From assembly GCA_003952965.2 (NCBI GenBank), contig CM025850.1:18616394-18680393 (forward strand): a stretch of 64,000 nt of DNA, in the 5' to 3' direction. This DNA comes from Morella rubra (Eukaryota > Streptophyta > Magnoliopsida > Fagales > Myricaceae). Of the stretch, positions 44,940 through 56,912 are shown one piece after another (position 1 is the first letter of the stretch; the number at the start of each line of letters is the position of its first letter). The notes under the pieces are model-generated. The model was not told the origin of the DNA, ran no database searches, and saw only the letters and a program-made list of their open reading frames with translations. The translations under genes were made by a program, and so were the position numbers.

Positions 44940-46205
44940 TGTTGGAACTTAATTTTTCTACTAATTAAATTACACTAAGTCAATCCATCCTAGTTGTTGT
45001 CAGTCTATTTGCAGCTCCATATGTAAAAACTAACAAGTCTCTTTTCGCTTTTAGTCACAATCAATGTTTTGATGAAAACAATAGAAGTAATTGAGATGTG
45101 AAGCAAAACGGATCCAAAATGAGCATGAAGCGATCAAGCAACATCCCCTTCAATGGAAGTGCTCTTAAAGTGAAGACTCAAGATGCTAGGGTAATCTTTG
45201 TAACTCTAAGACTTCATCTTTAACAAGGATTTGAACCACACACTTGCATATTTCTTCAAAACTTACATGAACTGTTTTACCACTTGTTTTTAAAGATTTA
45301 AAAATGTGTTAAATGGCTTCAAAATATCTCAATTAAACTCTTAAACCTTTTATATACTTATGGGAAATTAGTCTTTAAAATTGAGTATTTTAAGTTGGTC
45401 AAAATCGAGTTTTTAAAACAACCGGATCATGTGCTTAAGTTGAGGAGGTCAACCAGCTGGTATAGCGGTCGACCGATTTTCGACCGCTTGGTATAGCGGT
45501 CGACTGGTTAGTTTGAAAAATGAAGAAAAGAGCCGTTCTGACCTCTGACATTATGACCGTTGGGTAATGTAAACCTACAGCGATCGACCGGTTCATCGTG
45601 AGTTTTTGACAGCTCGACTCCCAACGGCTATTAACAGCTATTTTTCTTATGAGGCCTATAAAGCCATTCCTACGCCTTTTAAAAGTTGCTGAACGACCAA
45701 AATCATTTTACTAAGGCTAAGAGTGATCTAAAACCTTTCAATCCTTATTCAAACATCATTCACACATAATCAACACTTTCACATCCTTGTTATTGTGTGA
45801 AGCCTAAGAGATAGAAATTTATCATTGTAACATCTACTCCATCAAGGAGTTTTAATGGGCATTTTCGTTCATCCCTATACACTTTTAAGAGAGTGATTCT
45901 CTTATTTCCTTTTAGTGAGAGTTGTTCATCAAAAGAAGGAGTTTAGAGAGGTTTGTTCTCAAACTCGTTCTTGAGTCTTGAAGATGTGTTTCTCAAGTTC
46001 AAGTGTAAGAAAGTTTTCCCTTGGTTGAAGGGAGCATAGTGGAGAAACCTCAAGCTTGTAAAGGAGCTTGAGGGGTGAATGTAGGCGGGTTTGCCGAACT
46101 ACCTAAAAATCTTGTGTTTACTTCTCTTCCCTATCTTCTTACATTGTGCTACTAGTTTCTTGTTCTAAGTTTAATCTCTCTATTTGAGTTACAATACTTC
46201 AAGCT
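44940..46205 (+). mobile_element. Copia-type solo LTR or LTR fragment
   Basis: It starts TGTTGGAACTTAATTTTTC. It carries repeated GGTCGACCG/GGTCGACTGG words (45465-45510) and the 3' LTR text typical of plant SIRE/Angela-type Copia elements: GAAGGGAGCATAGTGG, CTTGAGGGGTGAATGTAGG, GCGGGTTTGCCGAACTACC. No internal genes are present. The right boundary is unclear because the next element begins at 46206. Confidence 0.5.
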
Positions 46206-47688
46206 GTCACACCCCAGACCCAGTAAGGTCCCATAGTGGACTTTTCTCTTGACAACAGTAAAAAGATATATTAAAAATAATTCTTTCGTTTATTCAGAAA
46301 CCAAACACTTGTAAAGTTCTCACTTTTAAACCATCATTAAAATTAAAACCTCTCAATAAAACATAAATCTAAAAACAAAACTCCTTCCTCATCTATCCCA
46401 GCCCGCATGCCATCTAAGCTTGATCCTCAGCATGCTCTTCCTTATACTCTGAAAATAGAAATATATTAACGGAGTGAGTTCGACAACTCAGTAAGCGGAG
46501 AATAAAAAGAATATTAATAATAAAATTTCCAAATGATTCTTTTTCAGTAGTTCGGAACTTTTCCCTTAGGCAATATCAGTAAGCCATGTTTACCCTATGG
46601 CAGGGTTGTGCAATCATTCCGAAGAATAGATGCACTAGTAATCAGTAATCAGTGAGTTGGTACCAACAGAGACAGGAATAACAGTAATCAGTAATACACA
46701 TTGCCACCGAGATTTCAGAACATAAAACAGTAATAAAAAAACATAAAATTATATTTCAGTATAAACAGTAATTGGATAACAGTGAAACCAAGAATTTAAA
46801 ACAGACTTCGGTATAATTTTTCCCAAAACCGTCATTTCATATTATCAAGAAAAATTTATCGTTACCCCGCTTACCTGACTCGCTTGAATAATCGATATCC
46901 CCGCTATTAGCACAACCTAACAGTAATCCGGAAAATAATTAGGGATCAAAACGTATTTGAAACTTGAATTTCACAATGTATAATTCGTTTAACTATTTGA
47001 AACGAATTACACACGTGATCGAAGTAGAGAAGGAACAGAGCGTACCGGCACCGAAAAAACTTCAAGAATTCGCAACAATGAGAGAGACAAAGAAAGAGAG
47101 ATATAGAGATCTAAAAAAATTACTAAGGTCGAAATTGAGAGGTGTGCTTGACCTCTGAACGAGCTCCCCCTTTTATAGTTGAGGAGAACCCAAGATTTGG
47201 CCGAAAAATTCATTACAAAATCTTGAAACTGATGTCCTTTTGAAATCCCCCATAAAACATGATAAATCATATTATTTATGAAGAATCTTCGAGATATTTG
47301 CAAAGGAGTCGAATAGGCTTCGAAATCTAGGCCAAAAGAGGTGTAACGGGTGAGAAAATGAAGAGAGAGAGAGTGATTTATGAGAGAGAGAGAACTGGTC
47401 GGCGAAAAGCCATGTAACTGCTGCAAAACTCGAGAATTAGGGCTGAGGAAGAAGAAGAGTCGAAACGCAACGTTTTATAAAAAATCAAACCGGGCGAAAA
47501 GAAGTTTAAGTATTAACTACGCCCACCATTTTAACCACGCGAGCGCATGGCTCCAGTGGCTTGCTCGCCCTTTACCTCTCACGGCACTGAAGTTCGAATC
47601 CTCGCTCTGCCCCTTTTTTTTTTTTTTTTTTAAACTGGGTTATCACATCATTCAACTAGATAGTAATTACAAGTCCAGGGTGTCACAA
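46206..47688 (+). mobile_element. LTR-like element with TGTCACACCC ends
   Basis: The left end is TGTCACACCCCAGACCCAG and the right end is CCAGGGTGTCACA, its inverted counterpart. The interior contains GGAGTGAGTTCGACAACTCAGTAAGCGG near 46470-46500, matching the motif of the larger element at 40291, so both probably belong to related gypsy-type LTR families. The last part holds a tRNA-like SINE. No matching 5-base flank was found. Confidence 0.5.
47530..47632 (+). mobile_element. tRNA-like SINE with T-tail (candidate)
   Basis: An A-box-like TGGCTCCAGTGGCTTG is followed about 35 bases later by AGTTCGAATCCTCGCTC, an almost perfect tRNA B-box. A run of 18 or more T residues comes next. A tRNA-type head with a poly-T end resembles the Au/p-SINE group. 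It is embedded near the end of the LTR-like element. No TSD was identified. Confidence 0.45.
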
Positions 47689-47814
47689 AGGACAATATCG
47701 CTTGGTAAGGAATGAGAACTACAAAAATCAAAGAATTAAGACCACGCAACCCATTTCACTAAATGGAGAGCCAGCTGGTTTTGTATATAAATAATTCAAT
47801 GACCAATTTGGGCA

Positions 47815-47985
47815 CCCAAAATTTTAGCTTTAATAAAAAAAACTACAAAAAATTTCACTATCTCCATCAAATCATTACTACAAATAAATATATAAAATTC
47901 ATTTAAATAATCTCTCTCTTCATTTTTTCATCAACTTCGACACTCCAAAATTTTAACCACTTCAAAATTTTAACACTCAACACAC
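47815..47985 (+). repeat. AT-rich dispersed repeat, copy 3
   Basis: Reads CCCAAAATTTTAGC, then a TAATAAAAAAAACTACAAAA stretch, TCTCCATCAAATCATTA and TCTCTCTTCATTTTTTCATC. Same order as the copies at 19361 and 30086. Confidence 0.5.
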
Positions 47986-48495
47986 CACATGATGGTCTTG
48001 GAGAACAACTACGAATAAAGAAAACTAGATTATCTATTTTCTAGCAGGGAGCCAACTTCATCTTCGTGATGTCTTGCCGTATTTGCCGCTAGTCTATCTC
48101 AAAGACAATATAAGGTCAGTTTTTTTCTACGGCAATATTCATTGCTCTCATTGCTGCCATTGCTTCTCCTACGAAAATGTCTACAGCTAAAAATCACTCC
48201 GTGTAAAACCAATCTCAACCCCTTATGGCTATCCTCCCGAGAGCTTCTCTCTCCTACCTGACCCCTCTAGTCTCTGACTATCAATCACTGTCTCTTTCCC
48301 CATCCTTTGGTTCCTTTTTACTCCTTCGTGGTTGTACAGTATCTCTCTGCCCATCTACACTTGTCTCCCTCATCTCTCTTCTATCTCTATTAGCTTAACC
48401 TGATCCACTCTCCATCCCCCTTCAATTGCTTTTGTGCTCCCTCCTTTTTTTTTTTTTTCTCCTCTCACCCTTATTGTGCCGATTCTTCTCGACCC

Positions 48496-49600
48496 ATGGA
48501 CTCACCATCCCTGGAGATCGAGATTGATCAACTCACCCATCGAACCCATTCCTTCTCTTGGGAAGATCTGCCATCGAAACATCAAACTGATGAAGAGCAA
48601 GCCAAAATTGCTTCGAGCCTTGCACTTGTTAGGAGACTTATAGCGAAGAAACCACCCAACAAACCTTCCTTGTTAGAAACCATCCAAAAGGCTTGGGAAT
48701 TTTTCCCTAACCTTTCCATTGAGGATCTCCAACGTAACAAATTCCTTTTTCGTTTCAAGCGGAGGTAAGAAACAGATTTCATTCTCTAGACGAGGCCTTG
48801 TAATTTCAAAGGCCATCTAATGGTGCTGAAGGAGTGGCATTAGGACTACAGTATTAAAAAATTCGATTTATCCACAACCTAATTTTGGGTCGAACTCCAT
48901 GGTATGCCCCTCTCAATTGCCTATCCGTATAACATTTCACTAATTGGTAGACACATGGGATCATTGTTAGAAATTGAACCACTTCCGTTTGGTATTGCAT
49001 GTAAGAAATTTGTTAGGATCAGAGTGGAATTTGATGTGTCGCAACCACTCAAAACTGGTTTTTTATTCCTTCGTTCATCTAGTACTCCAGCAAAAATCAC
49101 ATTCAAATATGAAAAACTGTCTGATTTTTGTTACCACTGTGGACGAATTGGTCATTCGATTAATTCATGCAATAATGTTTACTTTAATTCTGAGTTTACA
49201 TATGGTCCTGAATTAAGGGCGAATCTGTGGAAAGTTAAGAAAATTAATAGAAAACTGTTTTTACTTCCTCACCGGACCCCCATTCTTCGGCTACCTCCTC
49301 CAGCATACCATCACCTAGCACCACCATGTCCATTTTGTAATTTTCTACCCCCAATAACACAACATACCTTTACCTTCTTGCCAAAGTCAACCCACCCTTT
49401 GACTGGTGTGTATCTTCTCCTGCTTCAGCTCCTCCTATAAGTTTTCAACTTTTAAACCCATCGCAATCTCCTCAACCCGCACTTCTAGTTTTTCCCCCAC
49501 GCCCTCAACCCCTTTAGATGACACGTTTAGTCCTATAACTAAGGAGTCACGAGTCATTAATGACCCTGTAAGCATCGATCTTGTTCCAGCCCCTAATTAA
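48496..49600 (+). pseudogene. LINE ORF1 (DUF4283 / zinc-knuckle protein), broken
   Basis: The first 90 codons read MDSPSLEIEIDQLTHRTHSF through QRNKFLFRFKRR and then stop. After frameshifts the frame from 48904 contains GSLLEIEPLPFGIACKKFVR, then ITFKYEKLSDFCYHCGRIGH with SINSC. This is a CCHC-type knuckle (C-x2-C-x4-H-x4-C) typical of plant L1 ORF1 proteins that bind element RNA. A proline-rich tail follows. Confidence 0.85.
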
Positions 49601-50694
49601 ATCTCCAACATCTTACGTCTACTTCTTCTTTAATGCATTATCCCTTTTCTACCTCGTCTCATGCCCAAAATCACGACTTTTAACCTCATCGTGTGTCCTC
49701 TCCCAACAATCACAAGCCTAACGACTACTGTGTTCACTACGTGGAATCATCATAGCCAAGCCACCTCTTCACACCCCTTGCCAAAACTTGCGTGAATACA
49801 CCCACTTTTGGATCCTCAAATGATTACATGCCCTTGTCAAAATCTTTTTCCCCATAATTTGAAGAGTTTAAGCGCCAAACCTCTCCTATATGTACCCTGG
49901 TCCTTACCATTCGACTCCATCAAGACCTTCACACATCCAAATCTTTCCTACCACTATGGACCACAATCAAAAGTTTGCTCGATCCCCAAGTCCCATATCA
50001 GTGTTTATCTCCAACATTATAAACATTTAGGCACTCCTTCCCTCGCCCCATCTCCTCAAGCCCAAGCCCATAATATCTTATACCATAGCCTAAAAATGGA
50101 ATCTTTTGCCACTCCTTACCATGCAGACATGTCCCATATCTTACCAGATTCTCAACTAACTGATTATGTTGATTTTTCGGTGGTCCCCTTTCCTTTCATT
50201 GACACCCCTCCCTCATATCAACCCCTGCCACTAGCCCTTCTTGTCCAACCACATCAACAGTCACTCCACATCCTTGTTGATACCCTATCACTACCCCCTG
50301 TAGCAGTAAAAGGAAAAAGGAAAGGCTTGCCAACCTTCCAGTCACAAATCCACTCCTTACTCTCAAACCTCTCAAAAATCTGGATTCTTAAGAAAGGGAG
50401 GGAAACGTAAAGCTAAAGACGAGGTGAATTCTTTTCTCTCATTTCTAAAGAAACTTTTTATTGAGCCCCACCACCACCTAGAAACTGATCCCATTATCTC
50501 AATCATACATCATTCCCAACAAATTTAAAATCTCAATGTTGCCCAACTGAAATTGGAGCGTAAACAACTTAAGGCCCAGATCACCTATGATATTGCTCAT
50601 CATGTTCATTCCACTACCTTTACCACTGAAAGAATCGATCCTATGGCTGAGGAGGTGAACCGATATCTGCCCCACCTTGCTCCATGAGGCTCCT

Positions 50695-51545
50695 ATCCTT
50701 AAATTGTCGAGGACTGACTCGAACCTCTGCAATTAATTCTCTTCAAGTCATGATACAGGATCATAATCCCGATTTTCTGTATATAATGGAGTCCAAAGTC
50801 TGTGAAAATGTTGCTTCTTCAATTCTTAATAGATTAGGTTACTACTATGCTGTTTTTGTTCCTCTCATTGGCACTAAGGGAGGTCTTTTGTTTTCCTGGA
50901 AGGCTGACTGCCCCTTTTCTGTACTTTGTAAATATAGTAACACTATCCATGCTTTGTTCTATCCCACAATCCTTAAATATAGTAATACTATCCTTAAATT
51001 GTCGAGGATTGACTCGAACCTCAACAATCAATTCTCTTCAAGTCATGATACAGGATCATAATTCTGATTTTCTATATATAATGGAGACCAAAGTCTGTGA
51101 AAATGTTGCTTCTTCAATTCTTAATAGATTAGGTTACTACTATGCTGTTTTTGTTCCTCCCATTGGCACTAAGGGAGGTCTTATGTTTTCCTGGAAGGTT
51201 GGCTGCCCCCTTTCTGTACTTTGTAAATATAGTAATGCTATCCATGTTTTGTTCTATCCCACAATCCTTAAATATAGTAATACTATCCTTAAATTGTCGA
51301 GGATTGACTCGAACCTCAACAATCAATTCTCTTTAAGTCATGATACAGGATCATAATTCTGATTTTCTATATATAATGGAGACCAAAGTCTGTGAAAATG
51401 TTGCTTCTTCAATTCTTAATAGATTAGGTTACTACTATGCTGTTTTTGTTCCTCCCATTGGCACTAAGGGAGGTCTTATGTTTTCCTGGAAGGTTGGCTG
51501 CCCCCTTTCTGTACTTTGTAAATATAGTAATGCTATCCATGTTTT
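50695..51545 (+). repeat. Tandem triplication of the LINE endonuclease start (295-bp unit)
   Basis: ATCCTTAAATTGTCGAGGA begins at 50695, 50990 and 51285, an exact 295-base period. The third unit runs to about 51545. Units 2 and 3 are almost identical and share differences from unit 1, for example GAGACC for GAGTCC and GGTTGGCTGCC for GGCTGACTGCC. Confidence 0.95.
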
Positions 51546-53297
51546 GTTTCATCCCGCTCTCCCAAGCAACTCGTTTCTTTGCTCCTTTGTGCATTCTATT
51601 GGTCAATTATTTATGGGTCTATTGCTTCTTATGGATGATTTTAAAGCTATCTTAAGCTCTAAGGATAAACGAGGTGGAAGAGCAATCGGCTCTACCTCTA
51701 AAGTCTCCCACTTCACCCATTTTATCCAATCTTATGGCCTTATATACCTTGGATTTGAAGAAAACTCATAAACTTGGTCTAATGATCGACAAAAGACTTG
51801 TTAATATCTAAGAACACATTGACATAAGTATTGCAAATGCTTTATGGAAACAAGGATATTCAAAAGCTATTCTCAAATACCTCCTAAGATCCTCTTCTGA
51901 TCATGTTCTCATTCTCCTTGACACTGAAGGCTATACTTATGTCTTAAAAAAAACCATTCAGATTTGAACATTTTTGGACTCGTGACCCCTTTTGCTCATT
52001 TGTTATTGATGCTACCTAGCACCATCCTCACCACACAACTTCAGTTCCTCCTACTACTCAAAAAATAGAGGCCACCACCATAGCTCTTTGTCGCTAGAAT
52101 AAAACTCATTTTGGTTATATCACTGGCAAAATTAAACAAATCTCCTCCAAGATCGGTAGAATTCAACTTCTTCCTCTATCTCCTGCCCGTTATAACTATG
52201 AGTGTCACCTGAATGTTCTTTTTGAAAAACAATTATAGCATGAACAAATTCTCTAGAGGCAAAAGTCTAGTACCCAATGGCTCCTCTCGAATGAGCTAAA
52301 TACCAAATTCTTTTACACTTCCACAATCATTAGAAGGAGCAGAAACTACATCAATTGCCTAGAAGATAATGATAACCAATGGGTCTCAGATTGATAGGCT
52401 ATATGGGATCTTTTGATCACCCACTTTTCATCTTGGTTCTCCACTAAGTACACTGATAGCAACGTGATAGAGCTTGCAGAACTATTCTCCAATGTGCTCA
52501 CTAATACAGAAAAAGTGGCTCTCAGCACTATACCACGAGAATGGGAAATTCTCTGTTCTCTCAACTCCCTGCACCCAAACAAAGCCCAGGCCCTAATGGA
52601 ATGACCCCTCTCTTCTTCCAAACATATTGGGATATAGTCAAAACAGATCTATGTACAATTCAACTCTTTTTTGAATCTGGTCACTTACTAGAAGGCATTA
52701 ACCATACTTTCATTGCCTTAATCCCAAAACATGACCATCCCACACAAGCCTCTCATTTTAGACCGATCAGCCTCTGTAATACTATATACAAGATAGCCTT
52801 AATCCCTTCTTGCCTAGCTTTATCTCATCATACCAATCCGCCTTTGTTAAAGAGATAATCATCCAAGAAAATTCATCGTTCGCAGGTAAGGCTTTTCATA
52901 CAATCAAGCACAAAAGAGGCAAAGAAGGTTTCATGGCAATCAAAGTGGATATGGAGAAGGTTTTTGAAGAATGGAATGACAACCTATTCTTTATATATTA
53001 TCTCTAGGCTTTTCTACAATATTCATCAACTGGATACACTCTTGTATTTCCACAGTCACATTCTCCATCCTACTCAATAGTACCCCAATTGGTACTTTCA
53101 TATCTTCATGTGGACTTTGCCAAGATGACCCTTTGTCCCCTTCTTTATTTATAATTGTGCTAAAATTCTCACACGTGTACTTCATTTAGAGGAACAAATA
53201 ACAAACCTAAAGGGAATACAATTAAACCGAGGAAGCCCTTCATTTTCTCATCTTCTTTTTGCGGATGACTCATTCTTTTGGGTAGAGCCACTATCCA

Positions 53298-53725
53298 TGT
53301 CACGCTCCGTGCCAAGACTTACCCCCTAAGCTCACCTATAGTAATGGTATGCACACAAGCGGAGATTATAGCACGAATAGATTCTATATATTTCTAAGAC
53401 TTAGCTTTGAAAAGCTTAGCAGAAAACGTTTACTTGAACATTTAACGTGAATTGGAAGCCTAAGAGACATTCGGCTACCCTTAAGAAAAGTAAACATGCA
53501 AGACTAGAAAAGTAAAAAGAAAGACAAAGCAAAAGAGACAAAATATCATGCAAGACTCTTTAGTTACGTTAACTACCCTCATGTCAAAATGACAAAAGTG
53601 ACAAAATATGCATAAGCAGCAGAAAAAGATAAAACCAAATGCAACTATTAAAGGTTTAAAATGAAGAGCCTTAAAATGTGTAAAGCAAGTCAAACAGGTG
53701 AAAAGGAAAAAGAGGGGGCGTTACA
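53298..53725. mobile_element. Small LTR-like insertion within the LINE
   Basis: A 428-base insert has ends TGTCACGCTCCG and, on the minus strand, TGTAACGCCCCC. The flanks are ATCCA (53293-53297) and ATCCC (53726-53730), a 5-base duplication with one mismatch. It interrupts the reverse transcriptase just after FADDSFFWVEPLS. No coding content. It could be a small solo LTR or a TRIM-type element. Confidence 0.7.
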
Positions 53726-55646
53726 ATCCCTGAGACAAAAGTCTTTTGTCGTAGTCTATTAAAATACTTTGCATACACTGGACAGATGTCAAATGCCCAT
53801 AAGTCTCACATTTTTTTCAGCAAAAATGTACATGGTCATCTACAAATTCAGATTCTTAACATTATTGGGATTTCCAAAGGCTCCTGTAAGGTATCTCATT
53901 TGGGTTTTCCTCTCTTATTTCCAAAATCTAAACATGAAGGTTTTTCTGTTCTCAAACACAAAATTGAAGATCTCATTTCAGGGTAGAAAACAAAGCTTCT
54001 ATCACAAGCAGGAAGGACACAACTCATCCAATCTGTCACTACCAATATTCCCTCTTGTCACATCTCATCCTATGCCCTTCCCACTTCTATGTGCTCGGAA
54101 TTGGATAAATTGATGAAAAAATTTTGGTAGAGAATTCGTCAAAAGCCTCATAACTTATCTCTTCAAAGTTGGAGTTCAATATGTCGACCAAAATCCATGG
54201 GTGGTCTTGGGCTTCGTCAAATGAAAAATGTTAACTAAGCTTTACTAGCTAAACTTGGTTGGCTACTTCTGTCCTCTACGAAGTTGGCCTAGGTTCAAGC
54301 AATTCGAGCTAAATATTTGAAGCATCACTCTTTTTGGATGTCAATCCTTCTCCAAATTCCTCATGATTATGGAAAAGCCTTCTTCACTCCAAACCTATTC
54401 TCAAAAAAAGATTTCTGTTATCTTATCAGAAATGGTTCCAATACCAATATTTGGAGTGATCCAAGGCTCTCTTTCAAACCTCATCTGCGCAACAATACAA
54501 TTCCTTAATCTATAAGTCTAAAGGTAGACAGCCTCATAGATCCCGTATCCGACAGTGGAAATTAGATGTACTGGAAGAATTATTTGACATTCCCACGATC
54601 CCAGCTATTATAAAACTCCACCCTGCCTTTTCCACTCATAATGATAAACTGATTTGGGGACCAGATTCTAAAGGCAATTTCTTTGTAAAATCAACTTATC
54701 ATCTCATCCTTGGTTCGAATGATCACTCACAACAACCTCTGACAAAAACTGAATGGATGGGTATTTGGAGACTCAAAATTCATGCGGCTGAAGCTCTTTC
54801 TATGGAAACTAGCTTGGGATATGCTCCCCACAAGCCAGAAATCTCGTCATCTATGTTTCTTGGCTCTGATATATGCTATTTATGTGGTGAGGCTCAAGAG
54901 AGTTTGGTACATCTTTTTCTGGACTACCTAGTACAATAAATCATATGGGGGACCTCTTGTTTTCCTCTTATGCTGAATAGGATCCACCACACACTATACC
55001 TGAATTTTTGGGAGCTATTTTTAATCCAAGAACAAAGCTTAAACTCTTTGGAGAGGATGCTCATCATTTCCAATTACTTGCAGCTATCGCTCCTGACCAT
55101 GTGTGGATGCTCAAAAACAAGATTAATAAAGTAAATTCTATAACATCCTTTGATCCTCTGAAGATTTCGGCCACTATTTCTAGACTTTTCTTCGAGCGTC
55201 TCAGAGCCTGGAAGCATGCATCCTTTACTCATCCTCACAGGCCCCCACACAATTTCAGGATATCTGCACATAGATTCCATTTTGATGCTGCTGTTTGTCC
55301 TGATCATTCTATGGTTGCAGCGATCTGCATTGATCCTTCGACCAATATCATAGCTGCAGAAACAAAATTACTTCCAGGCATCTCTTATCCTTTGGTTGCT
55401 GAAGCCTCTGCATCGCTGCTTGCAGCAAAGATGGAAATTAAGTTGGGTCTAAATGATATCTTGCTTGAAGGGGACTCCAGCATTGTTGTCACTACTCTTA
55501 AGACAGGAAGAAACTGCCATTGATTGACTAATTCTAAACATTACTTCCAATGCTATCTTTGTTATTTCTTAACTTTTTTCTTGGTCTGCTAGAAAGATCT
55601 CACACGAGGACAACTCGCCGGCGCATATACTTGCGCAATGGACTGT

Positions 55647-55762
55647 GATAAATCACTATAGTAATCACACTCTCTCTCACCTTTAATCCTCGATCTGGAC
55701 TTATGATAAATCACTTTGGTAATCACATTCCCTCTCACCTTTAATCCTCGATCTGGACTTAT
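55647..55762 (+). repeat. Tandem duplication, two 58-bp units
   Basis: GATAAATCACTATAGTAATC starts at 55647 and its near copy GATAAATCACTTTGGTAATC at 55705. Both continue into CACCTTTAATCCTCGATCTG. It lies in the 3' region of the LINE. Confidence 0.93.
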
Positions 55763-55800
55763 GGGGGTATTGATCCTCCTTCAACTATGTTATCTTTGTA

Positions 55801-56912
55801 CTTTTTTTTTTTTTAATCATGTTATCTTTGTACTTATACATATTCTATAATATCTACACGTTTTCGAGGGGAAAAAAAAAATCGCTGTGTAAAATACAGC
55901 AGTTAGAAGTGTCTCGACATGAAGTACAATCTATTTTTCTAAGTTTTTTTTTATTTTTCTAAGTATGAAGTACAAACTATTGCTTGCAATTGCTGCATGG
56001 AAATTAATTTTGAGCGAACCCGGATCAAGAGGAATCCACCGATGGGGCCGGTACTTTCCTCCTGGACGGAAAAACGGCTAATAAAGTCCTCAAGACAGGA
56101 AGAGAGCGCTAAAAGGTAATTATTTGAAATATTAAATTGCATGATGATTTATATGGTATTTTTACCTAGGCTAATGTATGATTGAATATATGACATACCT
56201 TAACATACGATTAGTACGTAGATGCGGAAAAACTTATATTTTTAGACGTTACTTAATATGTCGATCTCTTGTAACGTGTCTAATATGGATTGATTTATTA
56301 TTATTTTTTTCTAAGCTATGGATTGATTTACTTGCTTGTAGCTACAAGTCTTTATATAGTTTTGGGCATTTTGGCTAAGTTTGTGTAAATTTGTTCACAT
56401 TAATTAATTGTTCTTTAAAAAACGACTTGTAGTGGACATTCAGACAGGATGGTAAAATACATCAAGACTTGTCCGCATGAATTAATTATTGGTTCAAATA
56501 GTGTTGAGGAATAAGGAATTTCCTCCGTTTGTTTTGGCCCCCGCCCCGAAAGGACTTGGAAAAGATTTACCAACTGCGCAAATATTATCCGTCAACCGAA
56601 GTAATCACTAAAGACTCGGCCTAGAAAAAAATAAAAATAATTACTGAAGACGGGGTCGGGGGGCGATACCTTCTTTTCATTGGTCCGGACCGCCATAAAT
56701 ATCCGGGTGGCAATTCGCGAAATTAGAAAGTCAAACTGTCCTCTATTTCGCCCAATACTAATAAACATTCCGACTTACCAAACTACCCTCGTTCAATACC
56801 TCAAATTACCCAACTCCAACTGCTCCCGCTCTGCTCCTCATCACCCCCTGAACAGATCTCAATTTCCACCGTTACGTCACTCCACCCGCTTTCAACCTCT
56901 ACGCGCATCACT
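55801..56912. other. Intergenic region upstream of SEC15B
   Basis: AT-rich sequence up to about 56640, then a GC- and pyrimidine-richer stretch that should contain the promoter and 5' leader of SEC15B. A near-repeat ATGAAGTACAA(T/A)CTAT occurs at about 55919 and 55965. No gene is recognised. Confidence 0.5.

Larger units (their letters stand above)
50684..55685 (+). pseudogene. LINE ORF2 (endonuclease, reverse transcriptase, RNase H), broken
   Basis: The endonuclease starts MRLLSLNCRGLTRTSAINSL at 50684 and contains DFLYIMESKV. Its C-terminal part, DDFKAILSSKDKRGGRAIG, lies at about 51630. Reverse transcriptase motifs include KQSPGPNGMTPLFFQ, FIALIPKHDHP, HFRPISLCNTIYKI (about 52550-52800) and FADDSFF near 53260. 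After the LTR-like insert the text resumes as SHIFFSKNVHGHLQI. The RNase H-like end contains EGDSSIVVTTL (near 55470) and SPAHILAQW (near 55620). Many stops and frameshifts are present. Confidence 0.88.
48200..55800 (+). mobile_element. L1-type LINE, degenerate
   Basis: A pyrimidine-rich 5' leader precedes ORF1 (ATG at 48496). ORF2 follows with endonuclease, reverse transcriptase, zf-RVT-like and RNase H domains in the usual order, ending near 55685. A 58-base tandem duplication and T/A-rich sequence follow. All frames are broken. The endonuclease start is triplicated and a 428-base LTR-like insert splits the reverse transcriptase. Exact ends and target duplication were not resolved, so outer coordinates are approximate. 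Confidence 0.85.
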
